A DNA stretch of 64,000 bases, from NCBI GenBank assembly GCA_024704765.1, contig JAKMXF010000333.1:124001-188000 (forward strand), given 5' to 3'. The stretch is not shown here. Within the stretch, counting starts at the first letter, position 1. Below: more notes on the stretch, generated by a model. That model was not told the DNA's origin. It searched no databases and saw only the letters and a program-made list of their open reading frames with translations. This DNA comes from Oopsacas minuta. Lineage: Eukaryota > Porifera > Hexactinellida > Lyssacinosida > Leucopsacidae.

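Noticed and set aside
1961-64000. CRISPR array or DNA-level satellite
   Set aside because: The periodicity exists at protein level. Nucleotide copies are strongly diverged, all lengths are multiples of three, and there are no short identical repeats with spacers.

Overview
This is an AT-rich window dominated by one coding sequence. From about position 1,586 to the right edge (64,000) the + strand stays in a single reading frame with no stop: 20,805 codons, with the true end outside the window. The 1.6 kb to its left is non-coding and repeat-rich. It holds an element bounded by inverted repeats (about 1-1087), a strong foldback hairpin inside that element, a small 15-bp tandem repeat, and a diverged 141-bp tandem repeat (about 1089-1463). 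A transposon-like, repeat-filled flank, no Shine-Dalgarno-like sequence before the first ATG and a possible splice acceptor at 1606-1607 all suggest a eukaryote. An early-branching aquatic animal such as a sponge is my guess, at low confidence. Giant ORFs also occur in some bacteria, so a bacterial source is not fully excluded.

The protein is built almost wholly of one module type of about 120-137 residues, repeated 167 times in the window (the last one cut by the edge). Each module starts with a D-T-T-x-P-like motif, followed by FxLDLNxG, LTFDEPVN, ITLQ, often LTGG, then DLNxIK, LAT, NTFLS and DxxGN. This order resembles the SbsA-type bacterial Ig-like fold (Big_5 and relatives) and fits an extracellular rod or adhesion-like protein with many N-glycosylation sequons. 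Family and function are inference.

The modules are arranged hierarchically. Region I (1,961-26,497) is 13 head-to-tail copies of a five-module unit (types A-B-C-D-E, 617-637 residues). The A module carries a C-x5-C pair late in the module in all 13 copies, and an earlier pair in 12 of 13. Region II (26,498-64,000) switches to a 23-module unit of about 8.5-8.6 kb (2,838-2,868 residues), itself split into an 11-module and a 12-module half. Each half starts with two adjacent cysteine-bearing modules. Four full 23-mers are present, preceded by the last six modules of another and followed by the start of a fifth. Three independent markers (the cysteine module pairs, the AITxG modules and a module type with a four-residue insertion) each repeat with exactly this 23-module period. 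The copies are strongly diverged in sequence but keep their lengths within about 1%, so the array is old and its register appears to be under selection.

I see no other convincing gene. The many antisense ORFs are shadows of the giant frame.
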